In this document: positions 23,521-33,099 of the stretch, piece by piece
Layout: every line of letters begins with the position of its first letter
How positions within the stretch are numbered: position 1 is the first letter of the stretch
DNA from: Gemmatimonadaceae bacterium
GTDB lineage: Bacteria; Latescibacterota; UBA2968; UBA8231
DNA: 38,982 bases
Assembly (NCBI GenBank): GCA_002726335.1
Contig: PBSR01000259.1
Coordinates: 1-38,982 of the forward strand
Direction: 5' to 3'
Position numbers and translations under genes: made by a program
The notes under the pieces: generated by a model
The model's input: the letters and a program-made list of their open reading frames with translations, nothing else
Databases searched by the model: none
What the model was told of the DNA's origin: nothing

Positions 23521-24372
23521 TCAGTCTTCGAGAGCGCGCAACTCTTCGTGACGTGACGGATGGCGCAGCTTGGTAAAAGCACGCTCCTTCAATTGCCGGA
23601 TGCGTTCCCGCGTCAGGCTCATACGGTCTCCGATCTGCTCCAGCGTCATCGGCTCAGCGCCGTCTAGCCCGAAGTAGAGTTGGATGATCTCGTGTTCGCG
23701 TTCGTCGAGACCGTCCAGCACCCTCTCAAGCTGCTTCTGGCTGGAGAAGCGGGTAATGCTCTCGTCGGGTGACTCCTGCTCGCCATCGGCAAGACGTTTC
23801 AGCAGGGTCGTATCCTCATCCTCGTCGAACACGGCGCGATCCAGCGATACGGCGCGGCGGCCGGACAGCACCGTGTCGCGTACCTCATTGATCGACAGTT
23901 CGAGGGCGTCTGCGATTTCCTCGTCATGCGGCTCCCCTTCATTGGCGTTGCCCAGTTGCTGGGCGGTGCGCGCGATCTTGCGCAGAAGGTTGAGACGGTT
24001 GAGAGGAAGACGTACGGTACGACTGTCTTCAGCCAGGGTCTGCTGAATGGCCTGGCGAATCCACCATACCGCGTAAGAGATGAACTTGTAGCCCCGCGTT
24101 GCGTCGAATCGATCAACGGCGGTCATCAGCCCGAGATTGCCGGCGCTGATCAGTTCCGAGAACGACAGACCACGATTGCGGTACTGCTTGGCTACGGTGA
24201 CAACGAACAGGAGATTGGCCTCGGCGAGCTCTTCACGAGCCCGTTCTTCGCCAGCCGCGATGCGCTCGGCCAGCTCGGCTTCTTTCTCCCGGGACAGCGG
24301 CTGAGAACTTGCGATCTCGTTGAAATACGTCTGCAGACTGACATCCTCGTCCGTCCAGCTTTCGTAGTTCAA
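23521..24372 (-). CDS. RNA polymerase sigma factor, RpoD/SigA-like without region 1.1
   Basis: A 283-residue sigma70-family factor. Region 1.2 begins at LQTYFNEIASSQPLSREKE, region 2 includes RNRGLSFSELISAGNLGLMTAVDRFD and FISYAVWWIRQAI, region 3 spans the middle with RLPLNRLNLLRKI, and region 4 ends with MTLEQIGDRMSLTRERIRQLKERAFTKLR. Size and lack of region 1.1 match the short primary sigma factors of Bacteroidota-like groups, so it may be the housekeeping factor or a close group-2 relative. The start is TTG with AAGGAG 9 nt upstream. An 8 bp inverted repeat lies just upstream. Confidence 0.92.
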   Translation of the reverse strand: MNYESWTDEDVSLQTYFNEIASSQPLSREKEAELAERIAAGEERAREELAEANLLFVVTVAKQYRNRGLSFSELISAGNLGLMTAVDRFDATRGYKFISYAVWWIRQAIQQTLAEDSRTVRLPLNRLNLLRKIARTAQQLGNANEGEPHDEEIADALELSINEVRDTVLSGRRAVSLDRAVFDEDEDTTLLKRLADGEQESPDESITRFSSQKQLERVLDGLDEREHEIIQLYFGLDGAEPMTLEQIGDRMSLTRERIRQLKERAFTKLRHPSRHEELRALED

Positions 24373-24407
24373 TGTGCTCTACTCCTTGGCCGCGTGTGGG
24401 GGAAACC

Positions 24408-24462
24408 GGCCTCCCTACCAACCCGCTCCTCTACTTCTCAAATCGGGGAGACTTGGGAGGCC
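24408..24462. repeat. Inverted repeat upstream of the sigma factor gene
   Basis: GGCCTCCC and GGGAGGCC are perfect 8 bp arms 39 nt apart, starting 36 nt before the sigma factor start. It could be a regulatory site in its leader or promoter, or a terminator for the Fic gene. Confidence 0.35.
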
Positions 24463-24553
24463 TGGGGTTAAGGGGACCAGTGAATGTAAAGCTTTAGATC
24501 AACCTCGGCCACAGGAAAAATCCGCCGGTCCGCTGGACGGGCTCCGGCATGCC

Positions 24554-25729
24554 CTATGCGCGTGTCAGCAGCTCTGCATGGGGCGCGTATATATAGCGGC
24601 GGTGACGCCGGCGTCCGGTGATCTCTTGGAGAATTCCCAGTGCCTCGAGGCGGCCGACGAGAAGATTGGCGTTGGCGAAGGTTCGCTCGCAGACCTCGGC
24701 CACGCGCTGCACCGATGTGATGGGATGGGCAACCAGACAGTGCAGTAGACGGATCGCCGTCTCCCGCACGGTGGGCTGCTCCCGTTGGATCAGTTCTTCG
24801 TGCTCCCGGAGCACGGCGTCGTGATGTGCCAGCCGTACCGATCCGGCGCGCGCCGCGTCTCGCAAGAGGGTGCCGAAATGGAGCACCCATCCTTCCCAGT
24901 CCCCATCTCTTCTCACACTCTGCAGACGGCGGAAGTAGCCCCCGACGTCCTCTGCCAACGGGATCGAGGGACAGAGCAGTCGGGAAGCGATTCCGTGCGT
25001 CTCGCTCAAGAGGCGGACGAGGGTCAGTCTGGTGACCCTGCCGCTGCCATCGACGAAAGGATGGATGCTCTCCAGTTGCCAGGTGATCAGGGCGATCCTG
25101 GCCAGGGGCGGCATGTCCACGTCGTTCACGGCGAAAGCCAGCAGCCGCGCCAGGTGCTCCGGTATATGCTCCGGTGCGGGTGGAACGTAGTGAGCGGTCT
25201 TCAGCGTGCTGCCCTGGGGGCCGAGCCAGATGGCCGACCGGCGGGTTTGCCCGGATCTGGCATCTCGTCCCCTGACACCTCTGTAGAGCTGGCCGTGCAG
25301 GTGATGGAGAGACTTCCCCAACATCGGTGTCGCCTCGGATCCGTCAGGCTCTGACAGCCGGCGCAGGATGGCGGCGTAGTTGGCACAGACCCTGAGATCT
25401 CCTCGGGGGCTCGACAGGCTCTTGGCCGCGTTGGCCCCGTCGAAGTCCCACCACAGCATATCTGGCAGAGTGACCTGGCTCCCCTCCAGTCGGCAGGAGG
25501 CGACCGCTTCCCGCAGGCAGGCCAGATCCATCGTCGCACCCGATCCAGGGCGGGCGGCCACCTGGCCGTGCAGGAATCCCAGTTCCCGGTCGGCCTCCGA
25601 CAGACAGCGGTGGGTGGCCCCATCCAGCGCCAGATCAGTCGGCGGCAATGAGGCCGGCTCAAAAGTTGCGTAGCCGCCGGGTTGATCCAGTAGATAACCA
25701 GCGCGCAGAGAGTGAGCTGGTGTGACCAT
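24554..25729 (-). CDS. Fic-family protein with N-terminal inhibitory motif and C-terminal winged helix
   Basis: A 391-residue Fic protein; the family usually transfers AMP from ATP onto target proteins. The active motif is HPFVDGSGRVTR at about 223-234, with Ser229 where Asn is usual (HPFxDGNGRxxR). An inhibitory helix motif SxxxEG is present at residues 78-83 (SCRLEG), so it is a class II, self-inhibited Fic protein. Residues about 318-385 form a winged helix-turn-helix (VRETAIRLLHCLVAHPI, RTFANANLLVGRLEALGIL), common in large Fic proteins. No separate antitoxin gene is next to it. The ATG has no clear ribosome site. It lies downstream of the TATATTAT element at 25776. Confidence 0.9.
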   Translation of the reverse strand: MVTPAHSLRAGYLLDQPGGYATFEPASLPPTDLALDGATHRCLSEADRELGFLHGQVAARPGSGATMDLACLREAVASCRLEGSQVTLPDMLWWDFDGANAAKSLSSPRGDLRVCANYAAILRRLSEPDGSEATPMLGKSLHHLHGQLYRGVRGRDARSGQTRRSAIWLGPQGSTLKTAHYVPPAPEHIPEHLARLLAFAVNDVDMPPLARIALITWQLESIHPFVDGSGRVTRLTLVRLLSETHGIASRLLCPSIPLAEDVGGYFRRLQSVRRDGDWEGWVLHFGTLLRDAARAGSVRLAHHDAVLREHEELIQREQPTVRETAIRLLHCLVAHPITSVQRVAEVCERTFANANLLVGRLEALGILQEITGRRRHRRYIYAPHAELLTRA

Positions 25730-25775
25730 GGCACCGCTGTGTCAGGAGTTTGATGATTGTTTTTTCTGATCAGCG

Positions 25776-25783
25776 ATAATATA
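25776..25783 (-). promoter_or_regulatory. -10-like TATATTAT for the Fic gene
   Basis: TATATTAT on the minus strand lies about 47 nt before the Fic ATG, directly after the terminator hairpin of the GH4 run. A -35 is not evident because that position falls in the hairpin. Confidence 0.35.
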
Positions 25784-25798
25784 GCCGGGAATCCCGGC
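25784..25798 (-). terminator. Hairpin after the GH4 gene
   Basis: GCCGGG-ATT-CCCGGC on the minus strand forms a 6 bp GC stem starting 6 nt after the GH4 stop and followed by AT-rich sequence. It is a good terminator candidate for the exonuclease-sialidase-GH4 run. Confidence 0.55.
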
Positions 25799-25803
25799 CT
25801 GGG

Positions 25804-27129
25804 CTAGAGATTGATCTTCTTGAACTGAGGCAGCCATTTCTGGTTCTTGCGGAACATCTCCTTCGTCATCTGCCGGGCCTCCGCCAGCGACAGCTTCGCC
25901 GCGGTCAACGGATCGTGAGCGATGGCCTGGTAGACGAGTTCCGCATCGCCCTGCAGACAGCCTTCGACGGCCAGCATCTCAATCTGTGCGCTCAACCCCG
26001 TCAACAGGGCGCAGGGAGCCGGAATGTTGCCGACACGAATCGCCTCGAAACCCTTACGACTGGCTACCACCGGCACTTCGACACAGGCTCCCTGGGGCAG
26101 ATTGTCGATGAGGCCATCGTTGCTCAGGTTGCCGTTGAACTCAAAGATGTCGCCACCCAGAAACGCACTGATGATGGAGGCGGCGTACTCGTGGCCTCGT
26201 CCCAGGGGCACCTCGTCCTGACCCAGCCAGTCTTTCACCGATTTCTGCCAGGTCTTTTCGCGCAGCTGATATTGCTTGAGGATGTGGGCATAGTGGCCGG
26301 GGTTCCAACCGGTACCGTCCTTGCAGTACTGCCGGATGAGATCGGGCCGTTTGCGGAACCACCAGTTGTACTCCGAGTTGTGTCCGCTCGACTCGGTTAC
26401 GTACGACCCGAGGGCGAGGAACATCTCGTTGCGAACCTGCTCGTGGTCATACACGTCTTTGTCCGTGCTCACTACTTTTTTCAACTTCGGGTACAGATCC
26501 CGGCCCTTGTGCTCCAGCTTCGTGTACCAGGCCATGTGGTTGATGCCGGCGCACTGGTAGTCCATCTGTCCCGGCTTCAGTCCCAGCCAGCGCTCGAGCA
26601 TGGCCGCCGTCCCCTGCACCGAATGGCACAGGCCCGTGAGCTGGATATCTGTCTCCTGCTGCATGGCGTGACAGAGCATGGCCATGGGGTTGGTGTAGTT
26701 CAGCATGATCGCCCGCGGGCACAACTGCTCCATGTCTCGGGCGATGGCGACCATCTCCGGAATCGTGCGCAGGGCCCGGAAAATGCCACTCGGTCCGCGC
26801 GTATCTCCCACGTTGGTGTCGATACCGTACTTCTTCGGAATCAGGATATCGTGCTGCCAGACGCTGGTGGCGCCGCGCAGGATCGTGACGCACACCGCAT
26901 CGGCACCCTTGAGCACTTCGCGACGGTCGGTGGTGGCCGTCACCGTCGCCCTGTAGCCCCCCTGGTCGACGAGCTTCTGGCACGCCCGGCGGGCAAAGTT
27001 GAGGCGTTGTCTGTTGATATCGACGAGAGCGATTTCGGTGCTGTTCAGATTGTCGAAGGTGAGCAGATCCCGCACGAGATTGCGGGTAAAGCCGAAACTT
27101 CCGGCACCGATGAAGACGACCTTGGCCAT
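25804..27129 (-). CDS. Glycoside hydrolase family 4, MelA/alpha-galactosidase-like
   Basis: A 441-residue GH4 enzyme. GH4 members cleave glycosides by an NAD- and divalent-metal-dependent oxidation-elimination route. The dinucleotide motif [14 protein letters not shown] is at residues 8-21; [28 protein letters not shown], the metal-binding Cys in GLCHSVQGT and the His in AGINHMAWY are all present and follow the MelA pattern more than the 6-phospho-glucosidase pattern. Sugar specificity is not certain. The ATG at 27129 has GAGAGGA 5 nt upstream. It follows the BNR sialidase-like gene by 11 nt and is followed by a hairpin. Confidence 0.93.
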   Translation of the reverse strand: MAKVVFIGAGSFGFTRNLVRDLLTFDNLNSTEIALVDINRQRLNFARRACQKLVDQGGYRATVTATTDRREVLKGADAVCVTILRGATSVWQHDILIPKKYGIDTNVGDTRGPSGIFRALRTIPEMVAIARDMEQLCPRAIMLNYTNPMAMLCHAMQQETDIQLTGLCHSVQGTAAMLERWLGLKPGQMDYQCAGINHMAWYTKLEHKGRDLYPKLKKVVSTDKDVYDHEQVRNEMFLALGSYVTESSGHNSEYNWWFRKRPDLIRQYCKDGTGWNPGHYAHILKQYQLREKTWQKSVKDWLGQDEVPLGRGHEYAASIISAFLGGDIFEFNGNLSNDGLIDNLPQGACVEVPVVASRKGFEAIRVGNIPAPCALLTGLSAQIEMLAVEGCLQGDAELVYQAIAHDPLTAAKLSLAEARQMTKEMFRKNQKWLPQFKKINL

Positions 27130-27140
27130 GGATTTCCTCT

Positions 27141-28157
27141 CTAGTCGTCCGCCTGCCAGCGTACCACACCCATGTGGTAACGCCCGTGGGCGGCGATTCT
27201 GTTGGCGTAATATGCGGTGACGATGGTGCCGTCCTCGCACTGTGAGCTCGACGGATACCCGCCGTCGGTGGCGCCCTCGAACTGCACCAGAAGACGGGGC
27301 GCCGACCAGCTGCCACCTTCGTCCTGACTGCTGCGGGCGCCGATGCCGTACAGGCCCTCGTTGCGTATGCCGTAGGTCAGCAGAATGCGACCGTCGGCCA
27401 GGTGTGTCAGATGCGGCGGGTGCTGACGCGGCAGTGTGAGTGCGCCGCGTCCCTCCCAGGTGTAACCGTCATCACCCGAAGAGAACAGCTCGACATGACC
27501 GTCCGCCATTGTGCGGCAGGCCGCCAGCCAGCGGCCTTCACCCAGATGCAGGATGTCGGTCTCGTTGAAGTCATCGGCGGCGATCATACTGCCGCTGCCC
27601 CAGGTCTGCCCATCGTCGGTGGAGCGCAGGATCCAGGCCGTATTCCGCTTGCCGTCGGGTGAGGCGGAGTAGAACGGTACCGCCAGTCCCTGGGGACCTT
27701 CGGTGATGTCGCCAAAGGGGATGAACCAGCGATCGGTTTCCACCGGATGCGTCACCGTGTCGGCGTGGTCCCAGGTTCGGCCGCCGTCGCGGGAGCGACA
27801 GACCCTGGCCTCGAGGGCTCGCCGTTGCCTGAAAGCGAACTCGGGGTCTTCGGTTCCCGGCGCCAGTACCGGGGTCCAGCCCGAGGCGATGACGATGAGA
27901 TCGCCGTTGGCGGCACAGCCGGCGGCGACATTCATGCGGTTACCGGGTGGCTCACCGGGTGCCGCCACACCGCGACGATCCCATCTTTGACCGTCGTCGG
28001 AACTGGACCAGACCTCCACGTCCCCGTGCCAGCGACCGTGGATGGGACGATTGTAGATCGTCGCTGTCAGCGTCCCGTCCGGCAAGGCGGTCAGATTGGG
28101 CCAGGCACAGACATCGTCGATCGCGATGATGCGTTCCACCGTTGTTTCTCCCGTCAT
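27141..28157 (-). CDS. BNR/Asp-box sialidase-like protein
   Basis: A 338-residue six-bladed beta-propeller of the sialidase/neuraminidase superfamily. Five Asp-box (SxDxGxTW-type) repeats are visible: [32 protein letters not shown] and SQDEGGSW. No signal peptide is seen, so it would be cytoplasmic unless exported another way. Related proteins in environmental genomes are often annotated exo-alpha-sialidase without proof of activity. The ATG at 28157 overlaps the exonuclease stop (ATGA), which decides the start over an in-frame codon upstream. It precedes the GH4 gene, which supports a role in glycan breakdown. Confidence 0.88.
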   Translation of the reverse strand: MTGETTVERIIAIDDVCAWPNLTALPDGTLTATIYNRPIHGRWHGDVEVWSSSDDGQRWDRRGVAAPGEPPGNRMNVAAGCAANGDLIVIASGWTPVLAPGTEDPEFAFRQRRALEARVCRSRDGGRTWDHADTVTHPVETDRWFIPFGDITEGPQGLAVPFYSASPDGKRNTAWILRSTDDGQTWGSGSMIAADDFNETDILHLGEGRWLAACRTMADGHVELFSSGDDGYTWEGRGALTLPRQHPPHLTHLADGRILLTYGIRNEGLYGIGARSSQDEGGSWSAPRLLVQFEGATDGGYPSSSQCEDGTIVTAYYANRIAAHGRYHMGVVRWQADD

Positions 28158-29110
28158 GATGACGTCAGACCGAATTGCAGTTGTGCCCCTCCCCCATCTT
28201 CGGGTCGGCGCACACGATCCCACTCTGCCAGGAACTGATGCAGGTGCGACCGATCCGATCGTTCGCCCTCGCGTTGCAGCAGATCGCGTACCCGGCGCTG
28301 TTCTTCTTCATATTGCGTGGCGTTGAAGAAGCCGCCGAAGTAGGCCACGCGCAGCCACAACAGGTAGGTCGTTAGGGCGTCGAACTCGTTGTAGGCGATG
28401 ATGTCGGCCAGCCCGCCGCACAGCCATGAATCAAGGACGCTGTCACCGGCACCGGAAAACTTCCCGGGGATGCCACAGGAGGCCGCCATTTCGTGCAACG
28501 CCGGCCGACCCCGACCGCGTCCGGCCAGCAGGTCCATCAGGTCGATGTGCCAGTCGCCGCCACCGAAGTAGTCGACCCCCTCCCACGGTTTGTCGGGGCG
28601 CTTGGCAAAGTCTGCCGCCTGCACGCCGAGAGCGACGGAGCGCTGCACGAGGATGCGGAAGTCGGCCGACCAGGAGTTGTAGCCCACCATCTGCGGCTTG
28701 GCTCGACCCACGCCTTCGAGGAAACGCCGCAGGATTTCACCCTCGGCGGCTTCCGGCGCGTCCCGGTCTGCCACCGTCGGCAGCGAGTGCAGTTGCAGAC
28801 GGATCTCGCCGCTTTCTTCGGTGCGGGCCAGTGCCGAAATCGACACCAGCCGGCAGAGGACGGTTTTCAGATAGGGCCGCGGCTCTTCGTCGGTGGCGCC
28901 GCCATGGCGGAACATCTCGTCGATGACGTCGACGTCGGACATGGATGACGGCAGCCCATAGACACGTCGGCCGGTGTCGGCATCCGGAACCCATTCGGCG
29001 TCGAATGCCCAGACGCCGCTATGCACATTCTTGAACAAAGCTCTCTCGGGATTCTTTGGTATGAAGGAAGCGAAGGTTGGCGAAGGCAGGAATGTACGCG
29101 CCACTTCCAA
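28154..29110 (-). CDS. Predicted 3'-5' exonuclease, PolB-exonuclease-like
   Basis: A 318-residue DEDD-type nuclease related to the exonuclease domain of family B polymerases (DNA_pol_B_exo2-like). Exo I is FDAEWVPD at about 36-43, Exo II is VGYNSWSADFRIL with its Asp, and Exo III is AYNEFDALTTYL in the YxxxD form. No polymerase domain is present. The start is uncertain: TTG at 29110 is used, but it lacks a ribosome site and a GTG two codons on or a TTG near 29036 after GAGAG would also keep the whole nuclease domain. It overlaps the sialidase-like gene by ATGA, an odd pairing of DNA and glycan enzymes. Confidence 0.8.
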   Translation of the reverse strand: MEVARTFLPSPTFASFIPKNPERALFKNVHSGVWAFDAEWVPDADTGRRVYGLPSSMSDVDVIDEMFRHGGATDEEPRPYLKTVLCRLVSISALARTEESGEIRLQLHSLPTVADRDAPEAAEGEILRRFLEGVGRAKPQMVGYNSWSADFRILVQRSVALGVQAADFAKRPDKPWEGVDYFGGGDWHIDLMDLLAGRGRGRPALHEMAASCGIPGKFSGAGDSVLDSWLCGGLADIIAYNEFDALTTYLLWLRVAYFGGFFNATQYEEEQRRVRDLLQREGERSDRSHLHQFLAEWDRVRRPEDGGGAQLQFGLTSS

Positions 29111-29258
29111 CCCGGGACAACGAATCCATTGTTGCTTGTCACGTCCCGATTGCGGTTATTTGTGCCCTGCCCGGAATACGCGCCCCCCCCAGGGCGCCCG
29201 TTGCAGAAGTTCCACCGGCCGACGCTCTTCCACCCCACGGCCGAGAAGGAGTCTCCCC

Positions 29259-29786
29259 ATGACGGTCCTGAATGGTGTCCTCGCTGGCGCCATCATCGTT
29301 CTCGTTCTGCTCAACACCTACCAGTTTCTCGTGCAGCGAGCCGCTCTGCGCATCGCCGAGATTCTCTACGTCATGGCCGGCAACGTACGCGCCAAAGCGC
29401 AAGAGGTACGGCGCGACGGTAAGGACGTGGAGATCATCGAGGCCCACCTGTTCGACATGGCCACGTCGGCCCGCAGCATCCTGCGGGCCCTGGGTCGTAG
29501 TGAAGACTCGCTGGGGCCGGATCCCGCCCTGACGGTCGGCACCAACGGCAACCACATGTCTTCAGACAGTCTTCTGCGACTGGCCGACAACATCTTCTTC
29601 GCCGTCTCGGAGGAGAACCCGGGCGCCGAGTGGGATGATGTTCAGGGCGAGGCCCTCCAGCGGTTCCAGAAGAAGGTGCCCAACATGGAGCCGGAAGCGG
29701 CACGCAAGATCGTCAACGTCGTGGCCCATCAGTTTCACAAGGAAAACGGCCGCAAGACATCGCTGAGCGTCGCCCGGCAGTTGTAA
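29259..29786 (+). CDS. Membrane-anchored protein of unknown function
   Basis: A 175-residue protein that I do not recognise. It has one N-terminal hydrophobic segment at about residues 6-25 (GVLAGAIIVLVLLNTYQFLV), then a mainly helical, charged domain (RIAEILYVMAGNVRAKAQEVRRDGKDVEIIEAH, EAARKIVNVVAHQFHKENGRK). The downstream part is likely cytoplasmic if the TM acts as an uncleaved anchor. The ATG has AAGGAG 7 nt upstream, which is strong. It is a single gene, divergent from the exonuclease run and convergent with the AddA gene 10 nt away. Confidence 0.78.
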   Translation: MTVLNGVLAGAIIVLVLLNTYQFLVQRAALRIAEILYVMAGNVRAKAQEVRRDGKDVEIIEAHLFDMATSARSILRALGRSEDSLGPDPALTVGTNGNHMSSDSLLRLADNIFFAVSEENPGAEWDDVQGEALQRFQKKVPNMEPEAARKIVNVVAHQFHKENGRKTSLSVARQL

Positions 29787-29796
29787 GCACCAGGCG

Positions 29797-32700
29797 TCAG
29801 GACAGAGCGAGGTACCTGTCCTTGCCGTCTGACGCCGCCAGCCAGAGCCCCCGTTCGACCACCGGCTCGCCACTGACCGCCTCCCAGTGATCGGCATAGG
29901 CGTCCACCTGACGCGTGAATCTCGCCATCAACTCGGGTGTCACATCCCGGTGTGTCTTGTAGTCGACGACCTTCCAGCCAGCCCCCACACCTGTTGCGTC
30001 AACGCGATAGATCAGATCGATCACACCGCGTCGTACGGTGTCGCCCTCCCGTTGCTGTTGGCTTGACGCAAAGGGCACCTCCACATGTACCGCTCCCGTG
30101 GCCTGACTCAGCTCCCGCCAGATATCCGACTCGCGGAAGGCCTTCAGTGAGCCTGTCGCCGCCGCGATCTGTGCTGCTGCGACGATGCCTTCGGCAGCCA
30201 GCAGATAGCGCACATAGGTGGTCTGCTGGGCTTCCGCCAGATCGTTGAGTCGGCCTCGAACCGCGATTTCCAGCAACCGATGCACAACCGTCCCATAGTG
30301 TCGGCCACGACCGCTAGCCTCCGGGTCGATATCGAGGTACTGACTCTCTTCATCGTCGGCTGTTACGGATTCCAGCGCGTAACTCGGGGTGCGCGCCAGA
30401 GACCACTGCTGCCGGATCCGTTCCTGCACGTCTGTGACGTCGATGGTCTCGGCCTCTGTGGCCGGTGACGAAGGTGTCGGTCCCGGAACCGGCAACTCCG
30501 GGATGCCCGTGGCCGCCGGCTCGAGAGCGGTCCAGGCTCCCCGGCTGCGTCCCGTCGTCCCCAGCACGAGAACATCCCGGGCGCGGGTGGCCGCGACATA
30601 GATGAGCCGCAGGTTCTCAGCGTCCAGGAAACGTGCCTCTTCGGCGGCATCCGCTGCCCAACCCTCCGGTTCAGCCAGTACGATCGTGTTGAACTGCGCC
30701 GGGCGGGTGACAGCCATCGACAGGTACGGCGTGTCGGCGACGCGCGACACGTGCATATCGATGCCGTGGCGCTGCGCCGAACTATCCGCAGCGTCAGCGA
30801 GGAACACGACCTTCGCCTCCAGGCCCTTTGCCTGATGCAGGTTCATGATCCGCACCACGTCGGTCCGGCCCGTCGCCAGCGTCATCTCTTCGAGGCGCTG
30901 TCTGGGATCCTCGAGCAGCTGGCGCAGCTCGTCGGTGATCTGCACCCACCCCAACAGCCGACGGCTCTGGGCATCGCGCACCACGGCCAGCACTCGCAGC
31001 AAATTGCCGGCGCGCGCCGAGCCGGCTTCGCCGACGGCGGCGTGCGCGGCCAGACCGGTTCGGTCGACGAGTCGTTCGAGGGCAGAGGCCAGTGGCCGCT
31101 GAGTGACGTCATCCCACAGTCGGCGCAGCAGGGCCAGGGCGCGGGTCAGGCGCTCGGCCAGATCTGCCGACAGCTGAGCGCCGGGAGGATCCACCCACAG
31201 ACGAAACCCCCAACCCGCCTGGCGCAGAACGTAGAGCTCGTCGTCACCGAGACCGACGAACGGACCGCGCAGATAGGCCACGAGAGGCACCGGATCGTCG
31301 GCACGCCGCAGGACATCGAGGGCGTCGACGAGGGCCCGCAACTCAACCGAATCCCGTAAACTGCCCGCGCCGGTGATATCGTAGGCTACCTGCCTGGTTT
31401 CGAGGGCGCGGCCGTACTCCGCCAGGTGGCGACGCGAGCGCGTCAGAATCATGAAATCGCCGGGTTCGGCGCGCCGACCCAACACCGCCTGTTCGCCGTT
31501 GAGATCCGTACGGCCCTGGAGCGCTGCGGTGATGAAGTCCGCGATCCTGCCAGCCTCTTGCCTGGCCTGCTCTTCCCTACGACCGCTGTCGGCGTGGGAC
31601 CGCAGCTGGTAGACACCCGCGCCCTCCTGCCCAACGCGATGTGCACTCAGGCGGCGGAAGGGGGCCTGGTAGCGGGCATCATGATTGTCGAACAGCGGCT
31701 CGAAGGCAGCATTCGTCCACGAGATCACCTGGGGACGAGAGCGAAAGCAAGTCGTCAACTCGACGACCTCTCCGCCTCCTGCTAGGACCCGGTCTCGTGT
31801 CAGCCGGAAGATGTCGAGGTCGGCGCGACGGAAACGGTAGATGGACTGCTTCTCGTCGCCCACGAGGAACAGGCTTCCCGGTTCGGGTGTCAGCTGGCGC
31901 CAATCGTCGACGTCCTGCTCCCCACCGGTCAGGTAGAGGACAACTTCGGCCTGCAGCGGATCGGTATCCTGGAATTCGTCGATAAACAGGCGCCGGTAGC
32001 GTCGCTGAAAGTGAAACCGCACGTCTGCCCGGTCGCGCAGCAACCCCGCCGTCAGCTCCAGCAGATCACCAAAGGTCAGGGTCGCTGCCGCCAGTCGCCG
32101 ATCACGGTAGTGCCACATGGCCTCGTCGACGAGCTCACCTGCCAACGTGTAGACATGCCGACGCCATTGTGCCAGCACTGGCTTGATGACACCCTCACGC
32201 AGCCCCGGCAGGACGTCGTCGCGCAAGCGCCGCGCCAGGGCTTGCTCGGGACTTCCGGCCGGGCCCCATCGCTTGAGGGTGACAGCGGTCCTGGTGGTCG
32301 AGGCCAGATCACGCAGCAGGCGCTCGCGATCCGCATCGCTCGGCGGCCCTGCATACTCCACGAAGTGACGCAACTCGCGCACGGTGGTCATGAGCCTGTC
32401 GGGCTGCCCCTCCGGCAAGGGGTCGGGAATTTGCGCCTCCACCTCACGCACCAGTTCGCAGGCCTGAGCCACCGCCGGTGCCAGATCTGGCCGGTCGCCG
32501 CGGGTCGGCTTCAACGGCAGGTCGCTGTACTGACACCTGTCGAGGTAGAACTGATAGAACTGTTCGGCTGTCAGGCCCGTGTCTTCGATGGCCAGCAGAC
32601 GCTCGTCACCGGCGGCAGAGCGTGTCTCCAGAAACCGGTCCCATGCGGCGCGCATGAGGAACTGTTCCTCCCGCTCTTCAACCTCGGCAAAATCCGGCGG

Positions 32701-33099
32701 CAATCCAGCTTCGATCGGGCGCTCACGCAGCAACCGGGCACAGAACGCGTGGATGGTTCCGATCGCACACTGGTCCACCCGATCCAGTGCCCCGCGCAGC
32801 CGTAGCAACTGCCGTGCTGCCACCGGTCCCTCGCCCGTCTTGGCGACGGTGTCGATCGCGTCCTGCAGGGCGACGAAGAAGCGGCCCCTCAGCTCACCGG
32901 CCGCCTTGCGCGTGAAGGTGATCGCCGCCATCTGACCGATGTCGAGTTTGCCTTCCCGAACGCAGGCCACCATTCGTTCTACCAGAGCGTGGGTCTTGCC
33001 GGCCCCCGCACCAGCCAGACAGACCAGACTGGTGTCCAGGTTCTCAACGATGCGCCGGCGAGCGTCGGCATCGGCCAGTTGACGAGGCCCTGTGGTCAC
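29797..33099 (-). CDS. addA: AddA-type helicase-nuclease (UvrD/RecB superfamily)
   Basis: A 1100-residue superfamily 1A helicase fused to a nuclease, the AddA subunit of AddAB, which resects double-strand breaks for recombination. The N-terminal Walker A is AGAGAGKTHAL; later motifs are ITFTRKAAGELRGR, LFIDEFQDTDPLQ, LVGDEKQSIYRFRRADL, MNLHQAKGLEAKVV and IYVAATRARDVLVLG. The C-terminal nuclease has GVIDLIYRVD and VVDYKTHRD (Asp1046, Lys1048). The GTG start at 33099 overlaps the stop of the addB-like gene (GTGA), which decides the start; the frame is open upstream but overlaps that gene. Length is near the usual size. Order addB-addA matches known operons. Confidence 0.93.
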   Translation of the reverse strand: MTTGPRQLADADARRRIVENLDTSLVCLAGAGAGKTHALVERMVACVREGKLDIGQMAAITFTRKAAGELRGRFFVALQDAIDTVAKTGEGPVAARQLLRLRGALDRVDQCAIGTIHAFCARLLRERPIEAGLPPDFAEVEEREEQFLMRAAWDRFLETRSAAGDERLLAIEDTGLTAEQFYQFYLDRCQYSDLPLKPTRGDRPDLAPAVAQACELVREVEAQIPDPLPEGQPDRLMTTVRELRHFVEYAGPPSDADRERLLRDLASTTRTAVTLKRWGPAGSPEQALARRLRDDVLPGLREGVIKPVLAQWRRHVYTLAGELVDEAMWHYRDRRLAAATLTFGDLLELTAGLLRDRADVRFHFQRRYRRLFIDEFQDTDPLQAEVVLYLTGGEQDVDDWRQLTPEPGSLFLVGDEKQSIYRFRRADLDIFRLTRDRVLAGGGEVVELTTCFRSRPQVISWTNAAFEPLFDNHDARYQAPFRRLSAHRVGQEGAGVYQLRSHADSGRREEQARQEAGRIADFITAALQGRTDLNGEQAVLGRRAEPGDFMILTRSRRHLAEYGRALETRQVAYDITGAGSLRDSVELRALVDALDVLRRADDPVPLVAYLRGPFVGLGDDELYVLRQAGWGFRLWVDPPGAQLSADLAERLTRALALLRRLWDDVTQRPLASALERLVDRTGLAAHAAVGEAGSARAGNLLRVLAVVRDAQSRRLLGWVQITDELRQLLEDPRQRLEEMTLATGRTDVVRIMNLHQAKGLEAKVVFLADAADSSAQRHGIDMHVSRVADTPYLSMAVTRPAQFNTIVLAEPEGWAADAAEEARFLDAENLRLIYVAATRARDVLVLGTTGRSRGAWTALEPAATGIPELPVPGPTPSSPATEAETIDVTDVQERIRQQWSLARTPSYALESVTADDEESQYLDIDPEASGRGRHYGTVVHRLLEIAVRGRLNDLAEAQQTTYVRYLLAAEGIVAAAQIAAATGSLKAFRESDIWRELSQATGAVHVEVPFASSQQQREGDTVRRGVIDLIYRVDATGVGAGWKVVDYKTHRDVTPELMARFTRQVDAYADHWEAVSGEPVVERGLWLAASDGKDRYLALS

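Noticed and set aside
25915..27144. Long open frame on the plus strand opposite the GH4 gene
   Set aside because: Antisense shadow of a gene with full GH4 motifs; no domain and no ribosome site.
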